In this document: positions 25,236 to 35,021 of the stretch, piece after piece | How positions within the stretch are numbered: the stretch's first letter is position 1 | Layout: the number at the start of each line of letters is the position of its first letter | Assembly: GCF_003315075.1 (NCBI RefSeq) | Contig: NZ_QNRJ01000016.1 | Span: 1-64,000, forward strand | Direction of reading: 5' to 3' | DNA length: 64,000 nt | From: Rossellomorea aquimaris | GTDB taxonomy: Bacteria; Bacillota; Bacilli; Bacillales; Bacillaceae_B | Made by a program: the position numbers and the translations under genes | Notes under the pieces: model-generated | What the model saw: the letters and a program-made list of their open reading frames with translations, nothing else | The model's database searches: none | Told to the model about the DNA's origin: nothing

Positions 25236-25619
25236 TTATAGAATTGTCGCTTCAGGTTCTGTTCCGATCATGTCAATGATACGGTTATTCTCTCCCATGA
25301 TAGCTACTTTGGGGATATGATCATGGACCATTTCTTCAGCTATCAGTTTATACGATATGATGATGACAATATCACCTTTTTGCACAAGTCTTGCAGCGGC
25401 GCCGTTCAAACATATGACGCCGCTTCCTCTTTCACCTGGTATAATGTAAGTCTCCAGGCGGGCTCCATTGTTGTTGTTGACAATCTGAACCTTTTCATTC
25501 GCCATCATTCCGACTGCATCTAATATATCCTGATCGATGGTAATGCTTCCCACATAATCCAAGTTCGCTTCTGTTACAGTCGCTCTGTGGATTTTCCCAC
25601 TCATCATCGTTCTAAACAT
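25236..25619 (-). CDS. panD: Aspartate 1-decarboxylase proenzyme
   Basis: A 127-aa pyruvoyl enzyme making beta-alanine from aspartate for pantothenate synthesis. The self-cleavage site Gly24-Ser25 is in DYVGSITID; cleavage yields the pyruvoyl group on Ser25. The catalytic Tyr58-type residue is in [12 protein letters not shown], and the [11 protein letters not shown] segment is characteristic. The length equals B. subtilis PanD. It starts 8 bases inside the panC end, so translation is coupled. Last gene of panB-panC-panD. Confidence 0.96.
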   Translation of the reverse strand: MFRTMMSGKIHRATVTEANLDYVGSITIDQDILDAVGMMANEKVQIVNNNNGARLETYIIPGERGSGVICLNGAAARLVQKGDIVIIISYKLIAEEMVHDHIPKVAIMGENNRIIDMIGTEPEATIL

Positions 25620-26481
25620 TTGAATCCTCCTCTGGTTCTACACTGATGATTATATTATCAATTAATCTGGCCTGTTGAAATTGAACTGCCAAAGCTATAA
25701 TGATCTCACCATGTAATCTGGACAGTTCCGCTAGCTCAGGAAAGGAGTACACTTCCACATAATCGATTTTTCCAGAGGTATTTTCTTGAACGTTCATTGA
25801 AATCATGGAAATAATCGAATCGGGGTCTCTCTCTCCGGCATCAATACGATTTTTTGCTTCTATCAGACTTTGATAAAGTGAAGGAGCTTCCCTTCTTTCT
25901 CCTTTTGATAGATAAACATTTCTTGAGCTTTTCGCCAAGCCATCCTCTTCCCTGACGGTAGGCACCCTCACAATTTCCACCGGAAAGAAATAATTCCTTA
26001 CTAACCCTTCCACTACTGCAATCTGCTGGGCATCCTTCAGCCCGAAATACGCTCTGGTCGGCTGAATAAGGTGAAACAATTTAGTCAGGACGGTTACTAC
26101 TCCGTCAAAATGACCTTCCCGTTTTCGTCCGCACAGTACTTCTACCCGCTCTATCACACTCAAGGTTACAGATTGTTTCCCATCATACATATCTACTACT
26201 TCAGGAATAAAGAGTATATCAACCCCGACATTCTTTGCTAACTCCGTATCTCTTTCAACATCACGAGGATAGCGGTCGAAGTCTTCATTCGGACCGAACT
26301 GCAGGGGGTTTACAAAGATACTCATCACGACAGTATCGTTGTTCTTACCCGCTTCCTCCGCCAGAGTCAAGTGCCCTTCATGAAGGTATCCCATTGTAGG
26401 GACAAATCCGATAGAGGAACCTGAATTCTTTACTTGTTGTATCGAAGCTTGCAGATCTTGTATGGTCGTTATCACTTTCAT
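25612..26481 (-). CDS. panC: Pantothenate synthetase
   Basis: A 289-aa ligase joining pantoate and beta-alanine with ATP. The nucleotidyltransferase HIGH-like segment is seen as [13 protein letters not shown] (about 26-38), then [28 protein letters not shown] and the KMSKS-like KSSRNVYL (about 186). Its ATG overlaps the panB stop as ATGA, and its end overlaps panD, giving a tightly coupled operon. Close to 286 aa in B. subtilis. Confidence 0.96.
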   Translation of the reverse strand: MKVITTIQDLQASIQQVKNSGSSIGFVPTMGYLHEGHLTLAEEAGKNNDTVVMSIFVNPLQFGPNEDFDRYPRDVERDTELAKNVGVDILFIPEVVDMYDGKQSVTLSVIERVEVLCGRKREGHFDGVVTVLTKLFHLIQPTRAYFGLKDAQQIAVVEGLVRNYFFPVEIVRVPTVREEDGLAKSSRNVYLSKGERREAPSLYQSLIEAKNRIDAGERDPDSIISMISMNVQENTSGKIDYVEVYSFPELAELSRLHGEIIIALAVQFQQARLIDNIIISVEPEEDSNV

Positions 26482-27317
26482 TTTTTCATTCCACCATAGA
26501 GAGCATCCAATTCTTCATCCCGCATCGTGAAGGAATGGTCATCAGATGGGAAGCTCCCCCCTTTAACTTCTTCTATATAGTTTTTTATGCTGATATGAAT
26601 GGCTTCTGATACGTTGCTGTATTGTTTAACAAACTTAGGCACACGATTCACCCCGTATGTTACAAGATCGTGGAACACTAACACTTGGCCATCTGTTTCA
26701 CTGCCTGCACCAATTCCAATGGTCGGAATCGTTAATGCTGCTGAAATCTCTTTGGCTATTTGCTTTGGTACACACTCTAACACAAGAGCAAAGGCACCTG
26801 CCTGTTCACATTTTATGGCATCATCGATCAACTTTTTGGCTGTGTCGGCTGTTTTCCCTTGTACTTTATATCCTCCAAGGACACCGACGGATTGAGGCGT
26901 TAAACCTAAATGAGCCATAACGGGTATGCCGGCACTTGTAAGGGAATGGATACGATCAACCACATGATCTCCCCCCTCTACCTTCACAGCGTGAGCGCCT
27001 CCCTGTTGAAGAATCTGAGCCGCTGTTTTAAGAGTTTCATCCCTTGACAAATGGTAGGACATAAACGGCATATCAGTGACGATAAAGGTATCTCTCGCCC
27101 CTCTTTTTACGGCTTTCGTATGATGGATCATATCTTCAACTGTAACAGGTACCGTTGAGTCGTAACCCAATACAACCATTCCGAGGCTGTCACCAACAAG
27201 GATGACATCAATTCCCGCTTCCTCCGCTATCTTGGCACTTGGAAAATCATACGCTGTAAGCATGGAAATCTTTTCTTTCTTATTCTTCATCTTAAGAAAA
27301 TCTGTTGTTTGTTTCAT
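26478..27317 (-). CDS. panB: 3-methyl-2-oxobutanoate hydroxymethyltransferase
   Basis: A 279-aa TIM-barrel enzyme that makes ketopantoate from alpha-ketoisovalerate and methylene-tetrahydrofolate. Metal and substrate residues lie in [27 protein letters not shown] and the VKVEGGD segment; [11 protein letters not shown] and IGIGAG are family signatures. Start ATG with SD AAGGAGG. It is the first gene of panBCD and sits behind a leader RNA with two bulged-A hairpins and an intrinsic terminator (27383-27546), so expression is probably controlled by premature termination. Confidence 0.96.
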   Translation of the reverse strand: MKQTTDFLKMKNKKEKISMLTAYDFPSAKIAEEAGIDVILVGDSLGMVVLGYDSTVPVTVEDMIHHTKAVKRGARDTFIVTDMPFMSYHLSRDETLKTAAQILQQGGAHAVKVEGGDHVVDRIHSLTSAGIPVMAHLGLTPQSVGVLGGYKVQGKTADTAKKLIDDAIKCEQAGAFALVLECVPKQIAKEISAALTIPTIGIGAGSETDGQVLVFHDLVTYGVNRVPKFVKQYSNVSEAIHISIKNYIEEVKGGSFPSDDHSFTMRDEELDALYGGMKK

Positions 27318-27382
27318 AATGTCCTCCTTCTTTTCAGTCAGAGGTGACGAAACGAAATGAAAGCACTTTCATTACACAAATA

Positions 27383-27413
27383 AAAAAACCTCCTGAATAA
27401 ATGACAGAAGGAT
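27383..27413 (-). terminator. Leader terminator ahead of panB
   Basis: Minus strand CCTTCTG and CAGGAGG form the stem with an 8-base loop (one mismatch), followed by TTTTTTTATTTG. It lies inside the panB leader, about 65 bases before the panB start, so it can act as an attenuator. Confidence 0.75.
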
Positions 27414-27440
27414 CATAAGTGTTTAGTATCATTGTTTCGA

Positions 27441-27533
27441 CCCTCTGTCCCAGTCCACAATGGATCAAGGCAGAAATTGTATTGAAGTTATTAAAAGCTG
27501 AACGTATAGGGGTGCAGTTCCAAGGATACTGCC
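27441..27533 (-). ncRNA. pan RNA motif, two tandem bulged-A hairpins
   Basis: Hairpin 1 (27533-27511, minus): GG-GCAGT-A-TCC-TT-GGA-ACTGC-A-CC. Hairpin 2 (27473-27446, minus): CTG-CCTTG-A-TCC-loop-GGA-CTGGG-A-CAG. Both have an outer stem, a 3'-side bulged A, a five-base stem, a 5'-side bulged A and a TCC/GGA stem. This is the architecture I recall for the pan motif, a putative riboregulator found upstream of panB in Firmicutes and other phyla. The ligand is not known from sequence. The placement between promoter and leader terminator supports regulation of panBCD. Confidence 0.7.
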
Positions 27534-27540
27534 CAATGAG

Positions 27541-27569
27541 ATTATACCATAAAAATACCGGGATGGAAG
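27541..27569 (-). promoter_or_regulatory. Promoter of the panBCD leader
   Basis: Minus strand TATAAT (27541-27546) with TG one base upstream (extended -10). CTTCCA lies 17 bases away (27564-27569) as a poor -35. The start would lie just before hairpin 1 of the leader. Confidence 0.6.
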
Positions 27570-27592
27570 CAATCGAATAGCCTCTATCCCGG
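27549..27592 (-). terminator. birA operon terminator
   Basis: Minus strand CCGGGAT/ATCCCGG stem with a loop of about 21 bases, followed by TATTTTTAT. It closes the dapB-to-birA operon and overlaps the panB promoter. Confidence 0.75.
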
Positions 27593-27598
27593 TTTCAT

Positions 27599-28582
27599 TT
27601 AAATATTCACTTCAATATCTGCAGAATAAATCTGATGAACGGTCCCTGCTGAGTCTTCGATCTTCAGAACTCCTTCATCGGTTATCCCGAGTGCCCTTCC
27701 TTCAATCGTTCCATTGATGGTACGGGCACGGATTTTCTTACCGATACTGATTGCATAACTCTCCCATAACAGCTTGACCGGAGTAAAGCCTTCCTTCATA
27801 TAAATAGAATATAGGGCTTCGATTCGTTCTAACACCTTTTGAACAATTTCTGATCTTGATAAAGGTTCTCCTTGTTCTATAGCCAGTGAGGTTGCAATCT
27901 TCTGAAGTTCATCAGGAAAGTGTTCCTTCGTGTGATTTACATTCATGCCGATCCCGATAATAATGGAGTTTATTTTATCAGATTCAGCCTGCAGCTCCGT
28001 CAAAATCCCCGTCACTTTCTTTCCATCGATTAGAATATCATTCGGCCATTTGATTTGCGGATGAAGGTCTGTTACTTCCTCGATCGCTTGAACGACGGCA
28101 ACGGCAGTAATGAGTGTAAACTGTGGGGCCTTTTGGGGTGGAAGAAGGGGCTTTAAGATCAGACTCATCCATATTCCCGTTCCCTTTGATGAGTGCCACT
28201 CTCTCATTAACCTGCCTCTTCCGGCAGTTTGTTCATCAGCAATGACCAATGTACCTTCTGATGCACCGTCGCCCGCAAGCACATGAGCGATGCGCTGTGT
28301 ACTTTGAACCGACTCTTCATAGTGGATCACTCTGCCTAGGGTTTTCGTTTGTAATCCTAAACGGATCTTACTTTCTGTCACACTATCAGGGGTTTCAATG
28401 ATTCGATACCCTTTTTTTCGTACGGCTTCTAACACAAAACCTTCTTTACGAAGTTCTTCAATATGCTTCCAAATAGCCGTTCTTGAACACCCTGCTATAT
28501 CAGCCAGTGCTTGTCCTGATAAAAATTCCTGATCCGATTCAGACAAAGCGTGAAGCAGTTTCTTCTTTATAGTCGATTGCAT
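27599..28582 (-). CDS. birA: Biotin-protein ligase and biotin operon repressor BirA
   Basis: A 327-aa bifunctional protein. The N-terminal winged helix (SGQALADIAGCSRTAIWKHI) binds bio operators. The central ligase domain has the biotinyl-AMP loop GRGRLMREWHSSKGTG (about 120) and QIKWPNDILIDGKKVTG. A C-terminal SH3-like domain follows. It biotinylates acetyl-CoA carboxylase and other carriers. The start MQSTIKKKLL is chosen because GGAGGTGG stands 8 bases upstream; the coding region overlaps the cca end by 16 bases. Last gene of the ypjD-to-birA unit. Confidence 0.94.
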   Translation of the reverse strand: MQSTIKKKLLHALSESDQEFLSGQALADIAGCSRTAIWKHIEELRKEGFVLEAVRKKGYRIIETPDSVTESKIRLGLQTKTLGRVIHYEESVQSTQRIAHVLAGDGASEGTLVIADEQTAGRGRLMREWHSSKGTGIWMSLILKPLLPPQKAPQFTLITAVAVVQAIEEVTDLHPQIKWPNDILIDGKKVTGILTELQAESDKINSIIIGIGMNVNHTKEHFPDELQKIATSLAIEQGEPLSRSEIVQKVLERIEALYSIYMKEGFTPVKLLWESYAISIGKKIRARTINGTIEGRALGITDEGVLKIEDSAGTVHQIYSADIEVNI

Positions 28583-29760
28583 GTCTGTAGCCACCTCCTT
28601 ATCGTTTCTTTATCGTTATGGATTGCATCGGTTATAATCGCCCATTCAATTTCAGCCAAAAGTTCTTTCATCCATGGACCACCCTTTTTGTTCGCCCATA
28701 TCATTAAGTCCTCTCCTGTTACATCCAGTTGTTGTCTCGATGTAATCGCTAATGATTGATATTCTTCTTTCACGTTTTCTATAGAAGAAACGGGTTTGGA
28801 TTCTATGCATTCATGGACTTTCTCAACATTAACCGCTGCTTCCAGGCCGGCACGATAAAGCAAAGGCTTAGACCAGCCGGACTTCCTTCTTTCCTTTAAA
28901 ATTCCAAGCTCCTTCGAACGTTCCCGTATCGTTTTCGTCGGGAGCCTCCAGTCTTTGAGAAAATCCTGGGTATCAATATCCCCAATATACAAAAGAAGTA
29001 ACCATGCTTGGTCCTTATTTATGTCTTCTAATCGAGGAAGATCCGCAACTTGTTGAAGAGTTTCTTTGTGTTGAGTTAAATGAGGGAGTTCAGTATATAG
29101 GTTGGTACGGACCAGGAGGGAAAGTGCCTCTCGTTTCCATTTACCTCCCGCAATCTTCTCGAACTCCATCGTCTTTCTTTCTACGGCTATATGCTCAAGA
29201 AGGCTGGAGTGCTCTTCTAATGCATTCAGTGTAACAGGCTCGACCTTGAAGCCTAATTGACTGACAAAGCGCACTCCCCTCATCATACGAAGAGCGTCCT
29301 CAGTAAACCGTAAATCCGGTGATCCCACGGTCCGGATCACTCTATTATGTATGTCTTCGAGGCCCTTAAAGGGATCATATACTTTACCCTCAGCATCCAT
29401 GGCCATACTATTCATGGTAAAATCACGGCGCTCCAGATCTCCTTCTAATGAGCGGATGAATTCTACCTTATCCGGCCTTCTAAAGTCCGCATAGGCAGAT
29501 TCAGTCCTGAATGTCGTGATTTCATATTCCCTGCCCTCATCAATGACCAGAATGGTTCCGTGTTCTATGCCGATATCAATTGTTCGCGGAAATATCTCCT
29601 TTATTTCTTGTGGATAGGCAGACGTTGCGATATCTACGTCATTAATCGGCCGACTCAGGAAGTGATCCCTGACGGATCCACCAACGAAATAGGCAACGAA
29701 TCCCGCCCTTTCAATCTTCTTTAAAACCGGTACGGCTTGTTGGAAAATACTCGGTAACAT
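28567..29760 (-). CDS. cca: CCA-adding tRNA nucleotidyltransferase
   Basis: A 397-aa class II nucleotidyltransferase adding CCA to tRNA 3' ends, the same length as the B. subtilis enzyme. The head domain shows YFVGGSVRDHFL with the catalytic DVDIATSA; RRDFTMNSMAMD and the template motif EDALRMMRGVRF follow. Start MLPSIFQQ at 29760 with AGGTG 6 bases upstream; an in-frame GTG at 29769 lies within that SD. It lies 42 bases after bshA and overlaps birA. Confidence 0.95.
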   Translation of the reverse strand: MLPSIFQQAVPVLKKIERAGFVAYFVGGSVRDHFLSRPINDVDIATSAYPQEIKEIFPRTIDIGIEHGTILVIDEGREYEITTFRTESAYADFRRPDKVEFIRSLEGDLERRDFTMNSMAMDAEGKVYDPFKGLEDIHNRVIRTVGSPDLRFTEDALRMMRGVRFVSQLGFKVEPVTLNALEEHSSLLEHIAVERKTMEFEKIAGGKWKREALSLLVRTNLYTELPHLTQHKETLQQVADLPRLEDINKDQAWLLLLYIGDIDTQDFLKDWRLPTKTIRERSKELGILKERRKSGWSKPLLYRAGLEAAVNVEKVHECIESKPVSSIENVKEEYQSLAITSRQQLDVTGEDLMIWANKKGGPWMKELLAEIEWAIITDAIHNDKETIRRWLQTCNRL

Positions 29761-29802
29761 TTTTAACACCTGCTTTACTAGGATCTTTTCCTTCCGACTT
29801 TA

Positions 29803-30927
29803 TCATGATAGAAGCTCTTTGTAGATCCGTTCATACTCTTCGACAATTTTGCTGGAGTGAAACTTTGTTCGGGCCGTTTGTAGTGCATGTTCCGAGAGTT
29901 CCTTGTGAAGTGTTTCATCTTTCAGCAACAGCAGAGACTTTTCTGCCACTTGTGCAACGTTCCCGACTTCACATATAAAGCCGTTGTATCCGTCCTCAAT
30001 GACTTCCGGAATGCCTCCTACATCTGTTCCAATGCTCGGCACGCCGCAAGCCATAGCCTCCAGGGCAACTAAACCGAAACTTTCTTTTTCTGAAAGCAGC
30101 AGCTTAATATCACTAAGCGAATAAAGCTCTTCTAAGTTATCCTGTTTTCCAAGGAACAAAACTCGATCTTCTAGTCCTAGTTCTCCCACCTGTCTGCATA
30201 TCACCGTCATTTCAGGTCCGTCCCCCACAAGGAGAAGCTTGGCTGGAATCTCACTTTGTATAAGATTGAATGCTGCTACAACATCCTTTACTCTTTTCAC
30301 CCCACGAAAGTTGGAAACATGAATAATGACTTTTTCATTGTCCTTAATCCCATATTCATTTCTAAGATGCTGGGAATCTACTGCCTTGTATACTCTTTCG
30401 TCTATGAAATTATAGACCGTTTGAATGTCCTTATCCGGCTGTATCAAGTCATTGGTTTGTTTCACTAATGCGGAAGAAACCGCGGTGACCACGTCAGACT
30501 TTTCGATCCCGAATCGAATCGCTCCTGTTAAAGAAGGGTCATAACCAAGTACGGTAATATCGGTGCCGTGCAAGGTGGTGACAATCTTCACATCTTTACC
30601 AGACATTTGTTTACCCAAAATGGCACAGACTGCATGTGGGATCGCATAATGTACATGAAGGATGTCCAGGTTCTCACGCTCCGTAATTTCTGCCATCTTA
30701 TTCGCCAGTGCTATATCGTAAGGCGGATATTGAAACACTGAATACTGACTCACTTCCACTTGATGAAAATAGATGTTGTGATACATTTTATTTAACCGAA
30801 ATGGAATGCTCGAGGTGATAAAGTGAATTTCATGACCTCTCTCTGCTAATAATTTCCCAAGCTCTGTTGCTACTACGCCAGAGCCTCCAACAGTCGGGTA
30901 GCAGGTAATACCTATTTTCATTTTCAT
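29803..30927 (-). CDS. bshA: N-acetyl-alpha-D-glucosaminyl L-malate synthase
   Basis: A 374-aa GT4 glycosyltransferase that makes GlcNAc-malate from UDP-GlcNAc and L-malate, the first step to bacillithiol. Visible are [19 protein letters not shown] with the donor-binding glycines, [18 protein letters not shown] and the C-terminal ExxxxxxE motif [18 protein letters not shown] lies 9 bases before ATG. It lies 4 bases after bshB1, so the first two bacillithiol steps are cotranscribed. Confidence 0.95.
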   Translation of the reverse strand: MKMKIGITCYPTVGGSGVVATELGKLLAERGHEIHFITSSIPFRLNKMYHNIYFHQVEVSQYSVFQYPPYDIALANKMAEITERENLDILHVHYAIPHAVCAILGKQMSGKDVKIVTTLHGTDITVLGYDPSLTGAIRFGIEKSDVVTAVSSALVKQTNDLIQPDKDIQTVYNFIDERVYKAVDSQHLRNEYGIKDNEKVIIHVSNFRGVKRVKDVVAAFNLIQSEIPAKLLLVGDGPEMTVICRQVGELGLEDRVLFLGKQDNLEELYSLSDIKLLLSEKESFGLVALEAMACGVPSIGTDVGGIPEVIEDGYNGFICEVGNVAQVAEKSLLLLKDETLHKELSEHALQTARTKFHSSKIVEEYERIYKELLS

Positions 30928-30931
30928 ACCA

Positions 30932-31633
30932 TTAATCTCCTAACAAATCTTGATGCAATATTAGGGTGTTATAGGAAAAGAATCCTTCTGCATAACGTAA
31001 GCCCGCTTCTTTCCCCATCATTCGCTCCCTCGCTTCAACCGCTTCTATGTACCCTTCAGTTAAAGGAGTGGACACTCCTTCAGATCCTTGGTTAAATTGG
31101 CTCGTATATGCCTCTAAGCTATGAATCTTTGTATTCATAAATGCCTCAATATTCACTACAAATTGAGGTTTATGAAAGCCGTTGATGATATAAAAATACA
31201 GATTATCCGCTTTATGTGCCGGAGTTGTGGCATGAAATTTCCGAATTCCAGCTGAAAAAAAAGCTTCTTTGATCAATCGTGAAGCATTCCCATGATCAGG
31301 ATGGCGATCCTGCTCGTAGGGAGCAAATATCACTTTCGGCTTGTACATTCTGATCACGTTAACCACTTTCTGTATATTTTCATCTGTTATGTAAATGCCT
31401 CTATCAGAAACATCCAAGGTCTCCCTCTTGCAGGCACCTAATATATGTGCAGCTGACATTGCTTCTTCTTTACGCAAAGAAACGGTTCCATTTGATGAAA
31501 GCTCGGCTTCTGTGAGATCGCAAATCACAATCTTCTTTCCTTCTGCCGCATATTTTGCAAGGGTGCCCCCCATACCGATCTCCACGTCATCGGCATGTGC
31601 GCCAAATGCGAGGATGTCTACTTGTTGATCCAC
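30932..31633 (-). CDS. bshB1: Bacillithiol biosynthesis deacetylase BshB1
   Basis: A 233-aa PIG-L/LmbE zinc deacetylase that converts GlcNAc-malate to GlcN-malate. The metal and base residues lie in [19 protein letters not shown] near the N terminus and the distal histidine in [10 protein letters not shown] (about 113-122). GTG start with an excellent GGAGGAG. Product of the operon ypjD-dapB-mgsA-bshB1-bshA-cca-birA, as in B. subtilis. Confidence 0.94.
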   Translation of the reverse strand: MDQQVDILAFGAHADDVEIGMGGTLAKYAAEGKKIVICDLTEAELSSNGTVSLRKEEAMSAAHILGACKRETLDVSDRGIYITDENIQKVVNVIRMYKPKVIFAPYEQDRHPDHGNASRLIKEAFFSAGIRKFHATTPAHKADNLYFYIINGFHKPQFVVNIEAFMNTKIHSLEAYTSQFNQGSEGVSTPLTEGYIEAVEARERMMGKEAGLRYAEGFFSYNTLILHQDLLGD

Positions 31634-31634
31634 A

Positions 31635-32042
31635 TTACTCCTCCTTATCCTTTACCACACTCCGCCACTCGATATCTCCTCTTTGAAGCCCTTTTACCAA
31701 TACTTCTGCGGTTCCCATATTGGTCGCTAATGGAACTGAATACACATCACATAGTCTGATTAGTGCAGATACATCAGGTTCATGAGGCTGAGCTGTTAAA
31801 GGGTCTCTAAAAAACAGGACAAGATCCATATTATTATTGGCAATATAAGAACCTATCTCCTGGTCTCCCCCCAGTGGACCTGACCTGAAACGATGGACAG
31901 ATAATCCCGTTTCTTCCCCGATTCTCTTTCCCGTTGTTCCAGTGGCATAAAGAGCGTGTTTCTCAATTATCGACTTATAAGCCAATACAAAACGAATCAG
32001 ATCATCTTTTTTCTTATCATGAGCTATTAATGCGATATTCAT
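31635..32042 (-). CDS. mgsA: Methylglyoxal synthase
   Basis: A 135-aa enzyme turning dihydroxyacetone phosphate into methylglyoxal and phosphate, an overflow bypass. The catalytic Asp is in [21 protein letters not shown] at the N terminus and [14 protein letters not shown] bind the phosphate. ATG at 32042 is preferred: AGGGTGA lies 5-6 bases upstream, while the in-frame GTG at 32051 overlaps the SD. It lies one base before bshB1 and 12 after dapB. Confidence 0.93.
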   Translation of the reverse strand: MNIALIAHDKKKDDLIRFVLAYKSIIEKHALYATGTTGKRIGEETGLSVHRFRSGPLGGDQEIGSYIANNNMDLVLFFRDPLTAQPHEPDVSALIRLCDVYSVPLATNMGTAEVLVKGLQRGDIEWRSVVKDKEE

Positions 32043-32054
32043 AACACTCACCCT

Positions 32055-32831
32055 TTAATCTAATATATTTTCCAACCCGTAAACAAGTGTATCCAGCTTC
32101 ATGACCGTATCAACGGAAACTTTCACCCCTGACATGAAGCTTCCCCGGTTAAAAGAGTCATGTCGGATTGTTAATGTCTGACCTTCCGCCCCTAACATCA
32201 CCTGTTGATGAGCAATTAATCCCGGCAGGCGGACACTATGGATATGCATGCCGTCAACATTCGCTCCCCTTGCACCAGAATGCGTTTCTTTTTCATCTGG
32301 GTGTCCCTGCTGCTTCGATTCTCTCACTTCCCTGATCATTTCTGCTGTTTTCAGAGCAGTCCCTGAAGGAGCATCCAGTTTTTGGTCGTGATGTAATTCA
32401 ATGATTTCGACATCATTAAAATACTTAGCTGCCATTTGGGAAAATTTCATCATGAGCACTGCACCGATTGCAAAGTTAGGAGCGATGATACATCCCAATG
32501 ACTTTGATTCCGCAAGGGTCTTGAGTTCATTTAATTCATCAGTAGAAAAACCTGTCGTCCCCACCACGGGTCTAACGCCGTATTCAAGGGCGGTTTTCGT
32601 ATGGTGATAACCTACCTCTGGAGTCGTTAAATCGATAAGCACATGTGGGGTTTGATTTTGAAAGCATGTTTCAATATCAGCGTACACCGGTACATCAATA
32701 TCTATTTCTTCCTTGTAATCAATCACACTAATAAGCGTAAAATGTTCAGTATCCCTTACTAACTGAACCGCTTCTTTCCCCATTCTTCCTCTTGGTCCTG
32801 CAATCGTGACGTTAATTTGTTCCATCTTCAT
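32055..32831 (-). CDS. dapB: 4-hydroxy-tetrahydrodipicolinate reductase
   Basis: A 258-aa NAD(P)H reductase of the lysine/diaminopimelate pathway; its product also leads to spore dipicolinate. The Rossmann GPRGRMG is near residue 12, VGTTGF and [13 protein letters not shown] follow, and the active site is in [20 protein letters not shown] (about 150). Start choice: ATG at 32831 with GAAGG 5-8 bases upstream; 32825 is also possible. It overlaps the end of ypjD by 20 bases. Confidence 0.94.
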   Translation of the reverse strand: MKMEQINVTIAGPRGRMGKEAVQLVRDTEHFTLISVIDYKEEIDIDVPVYADIETCFQNQTPHVLIDLTTPEVGYHHTKTALEYGVRPVVGTTGFSTDELNELKTLAESKSLGCIIAPNFAIGAVLMMKFSQMAAKYFNDVEIIELHHDQKLDAPSGTALKTAEMIREVRESKQQGHPDEKETHSGARGANVDGMHIHSVRLPGLIAHQQVMLGAEGQTLTIRHDSFNRGSFMSGVKVSVDTVMKLDTLVYGLENILD

Positions 32832-33165
32832 CCCTACCTTCAATTCTTGTCCAGCGATCTTTATCTCTTGTATTAAATTTATGCATCACACGATCGTGAG
32901 CCTCTTCCAGGCTGATATCCAGGGAGTTTGCCAGGCAGATGACCACAAACAATAAATCCCCCAGTTCTTCTTCAATCGTTTTTTCTTCTTCTGAATTCTT
33001 CTTAGGTTTTTCTCCATGATAATGATTCACTTCTCTCGCCAGTTCACCCAGCTCCTCGGTGAGCCTCGCAACCATTGCCAATGGACTGAAATAACCTTCT
33101 TTAAACTGACTTATGTATTGGTCTACTTCCTTTTGTAATTGATCCATCGTTTTTTTATTATCCAT
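32812..33165 (-). CDS. ypjD: YpjD, MazG-like nucleotide pyrophosphohydrolase
   Basis: A 117-aa all-alpha NTP pyrophosphatase of the MazG-like/dUTPase superfamily (B. subtilis 111 aa). The metal-binding helices are [15 protein letters not shown] and the EExGD-type [18 protein letters not shown], followed by the family ending [13 protein letters not shown]. Start [10 protein letters not shown]; an in-frame upstream start would add 20 residues with no homology support. AAGGAG lies 11 bases upstream. First gene of the dapB operon. Confidence 0.9.
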   Translation of the reverse strand: MDNKKTMDQLQKEVDQYISQFKEGYFSPLAMVARLTEELGELAREVNHYHGEKPKKNSEEEKTIEEELGDLLFVVICLANSLDISLEEAHDRVMHKFNTRDKDRWTRIEGRDEDGTN

Positions 33166-33196
33166 AAGAAGCCACACTCCTTCAGTATCTCCTATC

Positions 33197-33225
33197 ATGT
33201 TAGCTAAATCCTTCCCGTTTGACAA
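33197..33225 (-). promoter_or_regulatory. Sigma-A promoter of the ypjD-dapB operon
   Basis: Minus strand TTGTCA (33220-33225), 17-base spacer, TAACAT (33197-33202), about 30 bases before the ypjD start. Confidence 0.6.
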
Positions 33226-33253
33226 ATATTACGTTTGATTTATTAACTCTTCA

Positions 33254-33282
33254 TTGCCAGTTTGTTTCTCTTCTTATATAAT
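33254..33282 (+). promoter_or_regulatory. Sigma-A promoter of ypjC
   Basis: Plus strand TTGCCA (33254-33259), 17-base spacer, TATAAT (33277-33282). Divergent from the ypjD promoter. Confidence 0.8.
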
Positions 33283-33325
33283 GTCTCTGTCAACGAGATA
33301 ATACGAATAGAAGGAGGGAGCACAC

Positions 33326-34195
33326 ATGTTGGGATTACGTATAAAAAATATATTATTCATCCTGTTGGGGTCAGCTATCTTCGCATTTGGTCTTGTCCAT
33401 TTTAATATCCAAAATAAATTGGCTGAAGGCGGGTTTACCGGTATAACACTCATCCTTTACTTTTTATTTGACATTGATCCGTCTTACTCCAACCTGGCCT
33501 TAAATATACCCCTATTTTTCTTAGGCTGGAAGCTTCTCGGAAAGAAAGCTTTTTATTATACTGTACTCGGAACCGTCAGTCTTTCTGTATTTCTATGGAT
33601 TTTCCAAAGATATCAAATGACGATCAACCTGGAAGGCGATCTGTTTCTTGCTGCATTATTTGCAGGGGTTTTCATCGGGGTTGGACTGGGGATAATTTTC
33701 AGATATGGCGGTACGACAGGTGGCGTGGATATCATCGCCCGACTCGCCCATAAGTACATAGGATGGAGCATGGGGAAAACGATGTTTATGTTTGACGCCA
33801 TCGTCATTGGAGCATCTCTCATCACGTACCTGGAATACAGGGAAGCCATGTATACACTGGTCGCTGTATTCGTGGCGGCAAGGGTCATTGACTTTATGCA
33901 GGAAGGGGCATACTCAGCCAGAGGAGCTATGATCATTTCCGACAGCCATGAAGAAATCGCAAGTGTCATCAATGAAAAAATGGATCGGGGAGTAACCGTG
34001 TTAAGAGGGCATGGTTCGTTCACGAAACAAAACCGGGAAGTGCTCTACTGTGTGGTCGGGAAAAATGAAATCGTCCGCCTGAAAAATATTATCACAAGCG
34101 TCGATCCACACGCATTCGTCTCCGTCACCGTCGTACATGACGTACTTGGCGAAGGATTTACGTTAGACGCAGATAAGAATCCTTTACATGACTAA
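33326..34195 (+). CDS. ypjC: YpjC, YitT-family membrane protein
   Basis: A 289-aa integral membrane protein with about five hydrophobic helices in the first 170 residues (FILLGSAIFAFGLVHFNI; LAALFAGVFIGVGLGIIF) and the YitT signature YGGTTGGVDIIARL. A cytoplasmic DUF2179 domain closes it (ARGAMIISDSHEEIASVI, RGVTVLRGHGSF). Substrate unknown for the family. SD AGAAGGAGGG lies before ATG. It has its own promoter and terminator and reads against its neighbours. Confidence 0.88.
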   Translation: MLGLRIKNILFILLGSAIFAFGLVHFNIQNKLAEGGFTGITLILYFLFDIDPSYSNLALNIPLFFLGWKLLGKKAFYYTVLGTVSLSVFLWIFQRYQMTINLEGDLFLAALFAGVFIGVGLGIIFRYGGTTGGVDIIARLAHKYIGWSMGKTMFMFDAIVIGASLITYLEYREAMYTLVAVFVAARVIDFMQEGAYSARGAMIISDSHEEIASVINEKMDRGVTVLRGHGSFTKQNREVLYCVVGKNEIVRLKNIITSVDPHAFVSVTVVHDVLGEGFTLDADKNPLHD

Positions 34196-34232
34196 AAGGT
34201 ATTCAATCACCTACCTGCATCTTCATCATACA

Positions 34233-34275
34233 AAAAGAAGCTGGACCCTAGTATTGAGTCCAGCTTCTTCTTTAT
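34233..34275. terminator. Bidirectional ypjC terminator
   Basis: AAGAAGCTGGAC/GTCCAGCTTCTT is a perfect 12-base stem with an 11-base loop, A-run on the left and CTTTATTT on the right. Shared by the convergent protease gene. Confidence 0.88.
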
Positions 34276-34281
34276 TTAGAA

Positions 34282-34962
34282 TCAATCGTCACCATTCATG
34301 CCAGTAAAGATTAATACAAGTCTAAGTAATTCAATAACCGCAACTGCTGCAGCAGCTACATATGTCATTGCCGCGGCGTTCAATACTTTACGTGCATGTC
34401 GTTCTTCTTCATTCCGGATCAGTCCAAGTGAAACGATTTGGTTCATAGCCCGGGAAGAAGCATTGAATTCTACAGGAAGAGTGATCAATTGGAACACGAC
34501 CCCAGCTGCCATCAGAATGATACCCAGGAGGAACATCCCTGTCATTTGAGTGAACATCCCGATCAATAAGAAGATCCAGGACATATTGGAGCCTATGTTC
34601 GCTACTGGAACCAACGCATGACGGAATCGTAGAAATGCATAGCTTTCAGCATCTTGAATCGCATGGCCGACTTCATGGGCCGCCACAGCTGCTCCCGCTA
34701 CAGAATGTCCGTGATAGTTATCCGGTGACAATGCAACCGTTTTTGTAATCGGGTTGTAATGGTCACTTAAAAACCCTCTGCCTTCCACGACCTTCACGTT
34801 GTGTAATCCATTGTCGTCCAAAATCCTTCTAGCCATCTCCCTGCCAGTCATACCTGAAGTGGTGGCTACTCTTGAATATTTCTTAAACGTACTCTTTACT
34901 CTCATTTGAGCTCCAATTGGAATCAGAGCAATGAGTAAAAAGTAAATTAAAAATCCTGCCAT
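34282..34962 (-). CDS. YugP-like neutral zinc metallopeptidase
   Basis: A 226-aa membrane-bound metallopeptidase of the DUF2227/YugP family. One N-terminal helix (FLIYFLLIALIPIGAQM), the zinc motif AAHEVGHAIQDAE (about 94-106) and two or three further helices (WIFLLIGMFTQMTGMFLLGI; AAAAVAVIELLRLVLIF). The size matches B. subtilis YugP (225 aa), which is encoded elsewhere in that genome; here it is inserted between ypjC and ypjB. SD TGGAGG lies before ATG. Protease activity is inferred from HExxH. Confidence 0.85.
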   Translation of the reverse strand: MAGFLIYFLLIALIPIGAQMRVKSTFKKYSRVATTSGMTGREMARRILDDNGLHNVKVVEGRGFLSDHYNPITKTVALSPDNYHGHSVAGAAVAAHEVGHAIQDAESYAFLRFRHALVPVANIGSNMSWIFLLIGMFTQMTGMFLLGIILMAAGVVFQLITLPVEFNASSRAMNQIVSLGLIRNEEERHARKVLNAAAMTYVAAAAVAVIELLRLVLIFTGMNGDD

Positions 34963-35021
34963 TATCGCAATAACCTCCAGATGTTTAGATACCTAAATTT
35001 TATAGTGCTAAAAGCGCGCTG

